Assembly: GCF_014205795.1 (NCBI RefSeq)
Contig: NZ_JACHCN010000013.1
Span: 62,001 to 126,000, forward strand
Reading direction: 5' to 3'
DNA: 64,000 bases
Source of the DNA: Rhodanobacter sp. MP7CTX1
GTDB lineage: Bacteria > Pseudomonadota > Gammaproteobacteria > Xanthomonadales > Rhodanobacteraceae
Shown here piece by piece: positions 8,353-16,266 of the stretch (the first letter of the stretch is position 1; every line of letters starts with the position of its first letter). Made by a program: the position numbers and the translations under genes. The notes under the pieces are model-generated. The model ran no database searches and had not been told where the DNA came from. It saw nothing but the letters and a program-made list of their open reading frames with translations.

Positions 8353-10557
8353 ATGCCCCGCTATTTTCGCGCCAATCCGCTGCATGCTGCCCTGATGGTT
8401 GCCTTTGCGATTCCATTGACCGCGCTGGCCCAGACCACCCCCTCCTCCGCCGACGCCGCGTCGACCGTCGACACCACCGCCTCATCGACAACGACTCCGT
8501 CCCCAAAGACGAAGACACTGGACACGGTCAAGGTCACCGGCAGCGTGATCGGCAATCACTACGATGTCGACAGCTCCAGCATTGGCGCCAAGGTGCCGGC
8601 GGCGCTGCGCGACATTCCGCAATCGGTGGTCGTGGTGAACCGTGACCTGCTGGATGCCCAAGGCGCGACGTCCTTCCAGGATGCGCTGCGCAACGTACCG
8701 GGTATCACCATCGGCGGTGCCGAAGGTGGCCAGATCGGCAATAACATCAACCTGCGCGGGTTCACTGCACGTACCGACATCTATATGGATGGCTTTCGCG
8801 ACCCGGGCCAGTACTACCGCGACATATTCGACCTGTCGGCGATCGAAGTGCTCAAGGGACCGTCGTCGATGATGTTTGGCCGCGGCTCCACCGGCGGCGT
8901 GATCAACCAGGTCAGCAAGGTGCCCGAGCTCAAGGCGTTTGGCACCGTCTCCGCCACCGTCGGGACCGATGATCGCTACCGCACCACCGCCGACGTCAAC
9001 CAGCCGCTGTCGGATACCGCCGCGATGCGTGTGAATGTATTCGGGCAGGACCTGCATTCCACCCGCGACGTGGCGTCGAACCAGGACTACGGCATCGCCC
9101 CGTCACTGCGGCTGGGCATCGGTACACCGACGCAGATCACGCTGTCGGCCTTGCTGCAACGCAATGACGACAAGCCCGACTACGGCCTGCCGCCGATCAA
9201 CGGCCGGCCGGCGGACGTGAGCCACAGCAACTGGTACGGGCTCACCGATGACCACACCGACCAGACCGTCAACAGCTTCAACGCGCGCCTGGAACACACC
9301 TTCAACCCCGACGTCACCTTGCGCACCCAGCTGCAATACAGCCAGTACACAACCAATGCGCGCGAGACGGCAGCGAACAGCGTGGTGACGGCGGCTGGCG
9401 TAACGTTGAACAAGACAGCCGGCAACCCCACCAACTTGCCGCTGCAGGATCTGTATGTGCAGCTCGCCAGCCATGATCGCCTGATCCACGACGATATCCT
9501 GGACAGCCAGACCGACCTGGTCACGAAGTTCGATACCGGCAGTTTCCAGCACACCCTGATCACCGGCATTGAACTGGCTCACGAGACCTATAACAACCAG
9601 GGCTATACCCGCAACGGATTGCCGCTGCTGTCCCTGCTCGACCCGGTCGAAGAGGCGACGCCCGCCAACGTGACCACGACTGTCGGCAACCATGCACAGT
9701 CCAGCGCCGACACGGCATCCATCTATGCCAATGACACGATGCGGATCAACGATCAGTGGATTGCCGTGGGCGGCCTGCGGCGGGATCGTTTCAGCGCGGA
9801 TATCACCAACACCGTATCCCTGCCCGGCTATGCGGCACAGACGGTGTATTTCACCAGCGTGCGCGGCGGCCTGATCTACCAGCCGAGTGAGGCGCAGTCC
9901 TATTACGTGTCCTACGGCACCTCGTTCGATCCTTCGCTGGAAGCGCTGACGCTGACCAGCGGCACCCAGAATCTGGCGCCGGAAAAGAACTACTCCTACG
10001 AAATCGGCGGCAAATGGAATCTGCTCGACGATACACTGCAGATCACCTCGGCCCTGTTCAACCTGGAACAGACCAACGCACGTACCCAGACCTCCAGTGG
10101 CGAGTATGTGCTGGACGGCAACATCCGCGTTCGCGGCGCGGAGTTGGGCGTCGGTGGGCATATCACCGAGCACTGGCAGGTGTTCTCCGGCTATACCTTC
10201 ATGAATGCCAGGATCGTCAAAGCGCTGGATGGCACGCAGGGCAACGTGCCGGCGAACACGCCGCGCAACACCGCCACCGTCTGGAGTACGTACACCTTTG
10301 CCGGTCATTGGGAAGCAGGTGGCGGTGCCAGCTACATGTCGCAGCGCTACGCCGCGAATACCGATGTGGTCAGCGTCGGCGGCTACACCCGCTGGGATGC
10401 CACGCTGGCTTACCATCAGCCTCTTTACGATGTGCGCCTGAACGTGATCAACCTCACCAACAAGCAGTACTTCGACGCGCTGATCCCGTCGGATGGCGGC
10501 CGCTCGGTCCCCGCGATCGGCCGTACGGCGATGGTGACCTACACTTACAAGTTCTGA
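8353..10557 (+). CDS. TonB-dependent siderophore receptor
   Basis: A 734-residue outer-membrane receptor. A signal peptide (ending ALA-Q near residue 27) precedes a TonB-box-like KTLDTVKVTG, then the plug domain with IPQSVVVVNRDLL and LRGFTARTDIYMDGFRD, and a 22-strand-type barrel ending in the typical aromatic F (TYTYKF). It should import a ferric siderophore with TonB energy. The plug sequence and the PiuC gene just downstream point to the Fiu/PiuA-like catecholate group (inference). ATG 8353 was preferred over 8266 because it gives a clean signal peptide. Iron control is suggested by the Fur-like site. Confidence 0.93.
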   Translation: MPRYFRANPLHAALMVAFAIPLTALAQTTPSSADAASTVDTTASSTTTPSPKTKTLDTVKVTGSVIGNHYDVDSSSIGAKVPAALRDIPQSVVVVNRDLLDAQGATSFQDALRNVPGITIGGAEGGQIGNNINLRGFTARTDIYMDGFRDPGQYYRDIFDLSAIEVLKGPSSMMFGRGSTGGVINQVSKVPELKAFGTVSATVGTDDRYRTTADVNQPLSDTAAMRVNVFGQDLHSTRDVASNQDYGIAPSLRLGIGTPTQITLSALLQRNDDKPDYGLPPINGRPADVSHSNWYGLTDDHTDQTVNSFNARLEHTFNPDVTLRTQLQYSQYTTNARETAANSVVTAAGVTLNKTAGNPTNLPLQDLYVQLASHDRLIHDDILDSQTDLVTKFDTGSFQHTLITGIELAHETYNNQGYTRNGLPLLSLLDPVEEATPANVTTTVGNHAQSSADTASIYANDTMRINDQWIAVGGLRRDRFSADITNTVSLPGYAAQTVYFTSVRGGLIYQPSEAQSYYVSYGTSFDPSLEALTLTSGTQNLAPEKNYSYEIGGKWNLLDDTLQITSALFNLEQTNARTQTSSGEYVLDGNIRVRGAELGVGGHITEHWQVFSGYTFMNARIVKALDGTQGNVPANTPRNTATVWSTYTFAGHWEAGGGASYMSQRYAANTDVVSVGGYTRWDATLAYHQPLYDVRLNVINLTNKQYFDALIPSDGGRSVPAIGRTAMVTYTYKF

Positions 10558-10572
10558 CGGAGAACGCCGATC

Positions 10573-11259
10573 ATGCTGGTGCACGTGCCCGCCCTGCTGA
10601 GCGGCGAACAACTGAAGTTTTTCCGTGCCAGGCTTGATGCCGATGACGCGCCCTGGACGGACGGGCGCGTCACCGCCGGACACCAGGGCATGCATGTGAA
10701 GCAGAACCAGCAGATCGCCGAAGGTTCGGCGCTGGCGCTCGAACTGGGCGACCGTGTGCTCGCCGCACTTGAGCGGCACCCGCTGTTCATCAGCGCGACG
10801 TTGCCGAACCGGGTGTACCCGCCGATGTTCAACCGCTATCAGGGCGGCATGCATTTCGGCAGCCATGTCGACGGTTCGGTGCGACTGGTGCCGGGCAGCG
10901 GCGCGAAGTTCCGCACCGATGTCTCCGCCACCCTGTTCCTCGCGCCGCCAGAAAGCTACGACGGCGGCGAGCTGCTGATCGAGGACACCTACGGCGCGCA
11001 ATCGGTAAAGCTGGCCGCAGGCGACATGGTGGTCTATCCGGCCAGCAGCCTGCATCGCGTGACGCCGGTTACCCGCGGCGCCCGCCTGGCCTGTTTCTTC
11101 TGGGTGCAAAGCATGGTACGCGACGATGCTCGGCGCGCACTGCTGTTCGACCTGGACAATGCCATCCAGCGGCTCACCGCCACCAGTGCCGACGAGTCGG
11201 CGCGTGTCCATCTCACCGGCTGTTATCACAATCTGCTGCGGATGTGGGCCGAGACCTGA
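10573..11259 (+). CDS. piuC: PiuC/YbiX-family Fe(II)/2-oxoglutarate dioxygenase
   Basis: A 228-residue protein of the PKHD-type hydroxylase family (PiuC in Pseudomonas, YbiX in E. coli). The iron facial triad is H98-x-D100 (FGSHVDGSV) and H161 (SSLHRVTPVTRG), with R171 a candidate 2-oxoglutarate contact. Length matches the family. It begins 15 bases after the receptor with a GGAGA ribosome site, so they form an operon. PiuC enzymes are repeatedly encoded beside siderophore receptors; the substrate is not established. Confidence 0.92.
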   Translation: MLVHVPALLSGEQLKFFRARLDADDAPWTDGRVTAGHQGMHVKQNQQIAEGSALALELGDRVLAALERHPLFISATLPNRVYPPMFNRYQGGMHFGSHVDGSVRLVPGSGAKFRTDVSATLFLAPPESYDGGELLIEDTYGAQSVKLAAGDMVVYPASSLHRVTPVTRGARLACFFWVQSMVRDDARRALLFDLDNAIQRLTATSADESARVHLTGCYHNLLRMWAET

Positions 11260-11404
11260 GCCACCTGTCTGCGTCCCCGGACAAATACGGCGAATGCGAC
11301 GCGCATGACGAACTCCGCGTCAACCGGCACAACCGTCAGTTCAGGTGCATGCGATGATTGGCGAGCTGCCGACGACAGTCAGCATGTCGATCACGAAATG
11401 TCGA

Positions 11405-12457
11405 TCACGCAGTCGGCCTTGGCAATTGCAGGAGTACCACAAAATGGTCGTCATGTGGTCCAGCCTGTACTTTCGCCAGCGGCCCATACCAGAAGGCCAC
11501 GCGTTGTCGCACGCTGTCCAGCCCATGGCCGTTACCGGCCTCGGACAATGTGGCTGGCAACGGATTGATGATCTCGACACGCACTCCCTTGCCATCGCGC
11601 TGTCCGCGCAAGATTATCTCACCGCCTTCGCGCAATGGCTGGATGCCATGGCGCACCGCGTTTTCCACTAGCGGCTGCAGCAACAGTCGCGGCAGCGGAA
11701 AGTCGGCAGGAAGATCATGCAATTCGCGTCGCACGTGCAGGCGCGCGCCCAGGCGCAGCTGCTCGATCGCGAGATAGCGCTCGATCAGTGCCAGCTCTTC
11801 GCCGAGCGTGCCATCACCGGTATCGTGGTGCCCCAGTGCAGCGCGAAAAAGTTCGGACAGGTCCTCCACTGTACGCTCGGCAGCGGCTGGGTCGACCCGG
11901 ATCAGCGCGGCCACCGTGTTCATGCTGTTGAACAGGAAATGCGGTCGGATGCGCGCCTGCAATGCCTCGACCTGCGCCCGCGTGACGGCCGCCAGCCGCA
12001 GCTGCCATTGGGCCAGTACGTAGAAGTAACGCAGCATCGCAGCGCCAAGTAGGCCCGCGATCGCCACGTTGTCGCGGACGAAGGTACCGAGGTCAGTGTG
12101 GACTAACTGTAGTTGCAGTGCGTCGTCAAATTCATGTGCCACCATGCTGGCACCGGCAACAATCGGCATGATCACCAGCCACGCTGCTACATAAGGCATT
12201 TGTCTGGGCAATCGCTGCAGCAGCGAACGCGACATGCATAGCGCCAGCCCGATCACCAGGGCCAGCCATGTCACGAACAGGATGCTGATGCTGTAGCTGC
12301 TCCAATCTCGTCGGTTATCCGATGCCAACCACACCGTAGTCGCGGTAAGCGTTGCAATCACGAGCAGCGCGAACATCATGGGAAAACTGCAGAAATACGG
12401 CAAAGGACCGTGTTCGGAAGGACGGCGCGGGCCGCTGACAGGGCGAGAGTCTTGCAT
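11405..12457 (-). CDS. AlgZ/FimS/LytS-family sensor histidine kinase
   Basis: About 350 residues from ATG 12457 (a GTG at 12553 would add 32). Several membrane segments fill the N-terminal 130 residues. The His_kinase domain follows with ALQARIRPHFLFNSMNTV, where the histidine of PHFLFN is the phosphorylation site, and then the ATPase part with PLVENAVRHG and GHGLDSVRQR. This is the LytS/AlgZ type rather than the classical type. In Pseudomonas AlgZ/FimS works with AlgR to activate the minor pilin operon, and here the gene is divergent from that same operon. No LytTR response regulator lies in the window, so its partner must be elsewhere. Confidence 0.85.
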   Translation of the reverse strand: MQDSRPVSGPRRPSEHGPLPYFCSFPMMFALLVIATLTATTVWLASDNRRDWSSYSISILFVTWLALVIGLALCMSRSLLQRLPRQMPYVAAWLVIMPIVAGASMVAHEFDDALQLQLVHTDLGTFVRDNVAIAGLLGAAMLRYFYVLAQWQLRLAAVTRAQVEALQARIRPHFLFNSMNTVAALIRVDPAAAERTVEDLSELFRAALGHHDTGDGTLGEELALIERYLAIEQLRLGARLHVRRELHDLPADFPLPRLLLQPLVENAVRHGIQPLREGGEIILRGQRDGKGVRVEIINPLPATLSEAGNGHGLDSVRQRVAFWYGPLAKVQAGPHDDHFVVLLQLPRPTA

Positions 12458-12836
12458 GCGCGCAAGTATGCCGTATTTGCAGGCATGGCCCGGAGCAAGC
12501 CGCCACGACAGTGCATTCAGTATGCTCGCTTCCTCGTCAACGACGGAGGTCACGTTATATGTTGTATGTGTTTTGAATCAAAAATGCTCTGGAAAAATGC
12601 CTGCGCATATCTCCCCTCACGGCTATCGCAAGAACGTGCGACATTTTGTTGACCTGCATTGCGCTTTTGCGACGAGCGGCTATTTTCTCCCGACAAGCGG
12701 TAGTTCAAATCGGATTGCCTGCATGTGAGAATGAATCAGCGACCCAGCATGCGTGCGGGTTGAAGGGGCAGTAGGGGTTCATCGGAAAGCATCCGATGAA
12801 AAATCACTGAAGTATCGACGCCATACGGGGCAATCC
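12458..12836. other. Divergent intergenic region between kinase and pilin operon
   Basis: About 380 bases separating the AlgZ-like kinase from the pilin operon; promoters for both directions must lie here. It is more AT-rich than its surroundings, especially 12540-12720. I found no convincing sigma-70 pair or sigma-54 (GG-N10-GC) site by eye. An AlgR-box-like 9-mer lies at 12671-12679. Confidence 0.5.
12671..12679 (-). promoter_or_regulatory. Possible AlgR-type box upstream of pilin operon
   Basis: The minus-strand 9-mer CCGCTCGTC differs at one position from the Pseudomonas AlgR box CCGTTCGTC. It lies about 160 bases before the first pilin gene, with an AlgZ-like kinase on the other side. 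The motif is short, so this is suggestive only. Confidence 0.3.
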
Positions 12837-13304
12837 ATGAACACGATGCATATGCATCGCAAACCGGTCGGCGGCTTTACGCTGATCGAATTGATGATCG
12901 TGGTCGCGATCGTCGCGATCCTCCTCGCCATTGCCGTCCCCAGTTACTTGGACTACATCACTCGCGGCAAGCTCACCGAGGCACAAAACAACCTCGCGGC
13001 CTATCGGGTGAGCATGGAGCAGTACTATCAGGACAACCGCAATTACGGCGGTGCTGCATGCGGTGCGCCGGTACCAGCGGGCAGCACCCTCCAATATTTC
13101 ACGATTACATGTGCACCTGCTGGTGGCGGTTCGACAGCCCAGGCGTATCTGGCAACGGCTACCGGAGATGCCGGCACGTCCGTGTCAGGTTTCACGTTCA
13201 CTGTCGACAACAACAATATCCAGAAGACCACGACTGAGCCGGCAGGCTGGGGTACCGGCACGATCAATTGCTGGGTGATGCGCAAGGGCGGAAGCTGCCA
13301 ATGA
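12837..13304 (+). CDS. pilE: Type IV minor pilin, PilE-like
   Basis: A 155-residue prepilin. A short leader ends in the cleavage site GG|FTLIELMIVVAIVAILLAI, with Glu5 of the mature protein present. The following helix contains EQYYQDNRNY, typical of PilE minor pilins, and a C-terminal disulfide pair is likely (NCWVMRKGGSC). ATG 12837 was chosen because it gives a short leader and has GGGG upstream; the frame opens earlier at 12753. First gene of the six-gene minor pilin/PilY1 operon. In Pseudomonas pilE is last, so the order differs here. Confidence 0.88.
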   Translation: MNTMHMHRKPVGGFTLIELMIVVAIVAILLAIAVPSYLDYITRGKLTEAQNNLAAYRVSMEQYYQDNRNYGGAACGAPVPAGSTLQYFTITCAPAGGGSTAQAYLATATGDAGTSVSGFTFTVDNNNIQKTTTEPAGWGTGTINCWVMRKGGSCQ

Positions 13305-13912
13305 GGCCGGTGCCACCACGCGGCTTCAGCCTGATAGAGCTGATGACGACCCTTACGGTGCTCGCGATCCTGATCCTGATCGGCATTCCCTCCTATGAGC
13401 AGTGGATGCTGAATACACGTATCCGCACCGCCACGGAATCCATCCAGAACGGTCTGCGGCTGGCGCGTAGCGAAGCGTCGCAGCGGGCGACCTTTGTCAG
13501 GTTTCAATCGACCTCGGCTACCGATGCCACTTGGACGGTCTGCCAGCTCCCGGCCACGGCGGCCAGTGCGGCCGCGGTTACCAGTTGCACCGGCCAGACA
13601 ACGATCCAGCAGGTACTCGCTGATAATACGAATGGCGTACAGATAGGCGCCACAACGGTCGTAGCTGATATCGCCGCCGGCACTGGCATTTATGGCACTC
13701 CCATTACTGGCGGCGTGCCGGCCGGCATTACCTACACCGCGCTGGGTCGCCCTTCCGATTACGGCAACACTTCCATTGTCCGTATCGATATAAGCGCGGC
13801 GCAAGCGGGCAGTCGGCGCCTGGTCACCACGATTTCGGCCGGCGGCATGGTGAACATGTGCGACCCGGCCATTCCCTTCAACGCCACCAGCAGTACGCAG
13901 GGGTGCCCGTGA
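13301..13912 (+). CDS. fimT: GspH/FimT-family minor pseudopilin
   Basis: A 203-residue prepilin with leader MRPVPPRG and mature N-terminus FSLIELMTTLTVLAILILI. The GspH/FimT signature NTRIRTATESIQNGLRLARSEA follows at about 41-62. It would sit in the pilus tip-priming complex with PilV, PilW, PilX and PilE. The ATG overlaps the pilE stop (ATGA, 13301-13304), so translation is coupled. FimT and FimU are hard to separate by eye; the choice of symbol is tentative. Confidence 0.85.
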   Translation: MRPVPPRGFSLIELMTTLTVLAILILIGIPSYEQWMLNTRIRTATESIQNGLRLARSEASQRATFVRFQSTSATDATWTVCQLPATAASAAAVTSCTGQTTIQQVLADNTNGVQIGATTVVADIAAGTGIYGTPITGGVPAGITYTALGRPSDYGNTSIVRIDISAAQAGSRRLVTTISAGGMVNMCDPAIPFNATSSTQGCP

Positions 13913-14409
13913 AAGCCGCGCGCATTGTCAAGCTTGGCCACGCTCCACAACAACTGTATTTCCAACAGGGCTTCATCTTGCTGGATGCACTGATCGCCGT
14001 GGTGATCTTCTCGATCGGCATCCTTGGTCTGGTGGCCCTGCAAAGCTCGGCAATCAAACTCGCCGGCGATGCGAAATACCGCACCGATGCGGCCATGCTG
14101 GCGGATCAGGTCATCGCCGAGATGTGGGCAAACAATGCCGTCAGCCGAGCCGCTTTTGTCACCCAATATTCCGGTGGCACTGGCACGAATGGCGCGGCCT
14201 ATACAACTTGGGCCAATACCGTCGACTGCACGTCCAAAACCGCTGCCACAGGATGCCTTCCTGGAGTAACAGCCAACCCTCCCGTCATCACGGTAACTCC
14301 CATCGCCAGCGATACCAACGATTCGCTGGTTAAGGTCACCGTCAAATGGCAGGCCCCGAACGATACCGGTCCCCACAGCTATGTCTCCATTACACAAATC
14401 GGTATCTGA
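13909..14409 (+). CDS. pilV: Type IV pilus minor pilin PilV
   Basis: A 166-residue prepilin. The cleavage region is QQG|FILLDALIAVVIFSIGILGL followed by VALQSSAI, a PilV hallmark; here the usual glutamate at mature position 5 is Asp, a noted oddity. The start is taken as GTG 13909, overlapping the fimT stop (GTGA) with AGGGG upstream; an ATG at 13858 would overlap fimT by 55 bases. PilV joins PilW, PilX and FimT/U in initiating pilus assembly. Confidence 0.85.
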   Translation: MKAARIVKLGHAPQQLYFQQGFILLDALIAVVIFSIGILGLVALQSSAIKLAGDAKYRTDAAMLADQVIAEMWANNAVSRAAFVTQYSGGTGTNGAAYTTWANTVDCTSKTAATGCLPGVTANPPVITVTPIASDTNDSLVKVTVKWQAPNDTGPHSYVSITQIGI

Positions 14410-15565
14410 GCCCCTTCGCGATCGCCGACGCGGTGCCGCTGCCCGCAGCTCGCGCTGCGCGCTTCCAGCAGGCAGCGGAGGATTCTCGCTGATCGAGCTG
14501 ATGGTGGGCATTCTGGTCAGCCTCATCGGCACGCTGGCCATCATGTCGGCTTTCTCGGTATACGAGGGCAAGAAGCGCACCACGACCAGCGGCGACGATG
14601 CGCAGCAGAACGGCAGTTACGCGCTGTATGAGCTGGAACGCCAGGTCCGTTCCGCCGGCTCGAGCATTGCGCAAGGCAAGAGTTACAGCGTCTGGGGCTG
14701 TCCGATCACGGCGCTCAAGGCTGCCGCCATGCCTGCGCCGTTCAACAACGCGGCCCTCGGCCTGCCAGCCATCACGCCGACCGTGCCGGTACTGATTGCC
14801 GCGGGCGGCGCCAGCCCGGACGTAATCAGCGTGATCGGTGGCAATTCTTCGCAACAGGTGTTCAAGATCGGCGTGACCTCGGCCACCGCTGGGAACCCGG
14901 TGGTGGTGGGCAACTCGTTCGGCATTCTGCCGAACGATTATCTGCTGGGCACTCTTGCCAACGGTACCTGCCAGCTCGGCCTGGCCACCGCGGTGAACAC
15001 GGCGAGCAACAGCATCACCGTGGCAGCACCCACCCCCAGGGTCCCCGGCCTGGTCAACTCGGTCAACCTGTTCGATCTGGGTCCCGGGCCTGTGTTCACC
15101 CTGTTCGGCGTTGATTCAACCAGCAATTCGCTGGTGTCGTTCGATCAATTGCAGCGGACCGCCAACGGCGCCGCAGGCACCCTGCCGATCGCCGATGGCG
15201 TCGTACAGATGAAAGCCTTGTATGGCATCCACGATGGCACTGGACCTGCCGGTGAATCCGTCTACGCGATCGACAAGTGGGTGCAACCGGTGGGTGCCAC
15301 CTGGGGCATCGGCGCACTCACGGCGAGCACTGTCACGGCAGCTGCGGCAGCGACCCAAATCGTCGCCATTCGCGTGGCTGTCGTGGCGCAAAGCCGCTTG
15401 CCGGAACGCACAAGTGACTACTTAGGGGGGAATACGACGCTGACCCTGTTTCCCGATCTCCCGGCAGCAGAGCAGTACAGCGTCGCCACGCAAACGCAAT
15501 ACCGCTACAAGGTCTACGACACCACCATTCCGATTCGCAACTCGATGATCGTCCAATATTACTGA
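14381..15565 (+). CDS. pilW: Type IV pilus assembly protein PilW
   Basis: A 394-residue prepilin with an unusually long, Arg-rich leader of about 34 residues before the cleavage site SGG|FSLIELMVGILVSLIGTLAIM. The helix continues with DAQQNGSYALYELERQVRSA, characteristic of PilW. The only usable start seen is ATG 14381, 29 bases inside pilV. The large beta-rich domain (about 90-394) contains the usual low-complexity Ala/Gly/Thr stretches. Operon member between pilV and pilX. Confidence 0.87.
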   Translation: MSPLHKSVSEPLRDRRRGAAARSSRCALPAGSGGFSLIELMVGILVSLIGTLAIMSAFSVYEGKKRTTTSGDDAQQNGSYALYELERQVRSAGSSIAQGKSYSVWGCPITALKAAAMPAPFNNAALGLPAITPTVPVLIAAGGASPDVISVIGGNSSQQVFKIGVTSATAGNPVVVGNSFGILPNDYLLGTLANGTCQLGLATAVNTASNSITVAAPTPRVPGLVNSVNLFDLGPGPVFTLFGVDSTSNSLVSFDQLQRTANGAAGTLPIADGVVQMKALYGIHDGTGPAGESVYAIDKWVQPVGATWGIGALTASTVTAAAAATQIVAIRVAVVAQSRLPERTSDYLGGNTTLTLFPDLPAAEQYSVATQTQYRYKVYDTTIPIRNSMIVQYY

Positions 15566-15574
15566 GCAACCGAC

Positions 15575-16189
15575 ATGAGCATGAAAAGCCTGGGCATCGG
15601 AAATCGGGGCAATCTGCGCCGCCAGAAGGGCATGGTGTCGGTCCTGATCGCGATCATCGTGCTGGTAGTGTCGTTGCTGGCCGCGGTGGCATTGATGCGC
15701 TCCGTGGATACCAGCAACACAATCGCCGGCAGCCTGTCCTTCCGACAGGGCGTCGTGCAGGAGGCCGAGCGCGCCTACAGTGCCGCCAAGGACAGCGCCA
15801 CCCTGTACCCCGAGCCATCCAGCGACGGCAATCAGCCCACCCTCGGCTACTACGCTACACCGCAGGCGGCAACTGTCCGCCCCGACAAGGACATACCCGA
15901 CATCCTTGTCAATGCGACATGCCCGTCAACTGCCGTCGTTTGCCTGCCGGGATTGAACACCAACAATACAGTGCTCTATGTAGTCGAGCGACTCTGCCCG
16001 GCAATCGGTCCTGCCAATCCCGGCACCTGCGTCGTGCCAGGCGCATCGATCCAGGGCGGCTCCGTTTCCAACCAGACCAAGGACAATGGCCCGCCCTTTT
16101 CATCGGGCGCCTATGCGGCGTTCCGATTGAGCGTAAAGGTGATAGGTCCGAGGGGAGCCATCGGGTACGTGCAGACCGTCATGCGCTGA
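15575..16189 (+). CDS. pilX: Type IV pilus assembly protein PilX
   Basis: A 204-residue protein with the PilX N-terminus: basic leader (RGNLRRQKG), then MVSVLIAIIVLVVSLLAAVA and LMRSVDTSNTIAGSLSFRQ. The PilX_N family keeps this variant of the pilin helix, and the Ser/Val replacing the usual Glu5 is normal for it. The C-terminal part has four cysteines that could form disulfides. It starts 9 bases after pilW. PilX helps prime pilus assembly and contributes to surface adhesion together with PilY1. Confidence 0.85.
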   Translation: MSMKSLGIGNRGNLRRQKGMVSVLIAIIVLVVSLLAAVALMRSVDTSNTIAGSLSFRQGVVQEAERAYSAAKDSATLYPEPSSDGNQPTLGYYATPQAATVRPDKDIPDILVNATCPSTAVVCLPGLNTNNTVLYVVERLCPAIGPANPGTCVVPGASIQGGSVSNQTKDNGPPFSSGAYAAFRLSVKVIGPRGAIGYVQTVMR

Positions 16190-16266
16190 AGACCGCCGCA
16201 ACCAGAAGCGCACAGGAACACTCGCCGGCACACGACATATTCGCGCTCACGGCTCAGGGGTAATTC

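Noticed and set aside
9103..11229. 708-codon minus-strand frame
   Set aside because: Antisense to the siderophore receptor and piuC, both with clear family motifs; composition is that of a shadow frame.
11384..11409. Direct repeat ATGTCGATCACG twice
   Set aside because: Two 12-base copies separated by two bases at the kinase 3' end; too short and isolated to be called an array or operator. No CRISPR is present.
12649..12690. TTGACC ... TATTTT as a pilin operon promoter
   Set aside because: The spacing is about 26 bases, too long for a sigma-70 promoter.
12695..12725. tRNA-like T-loop string GTTCAAATC
   Set aside because: The flanking bases do not pair into a T-stem and no cloverleaf can be built. 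No tRNA gene was found in the window.
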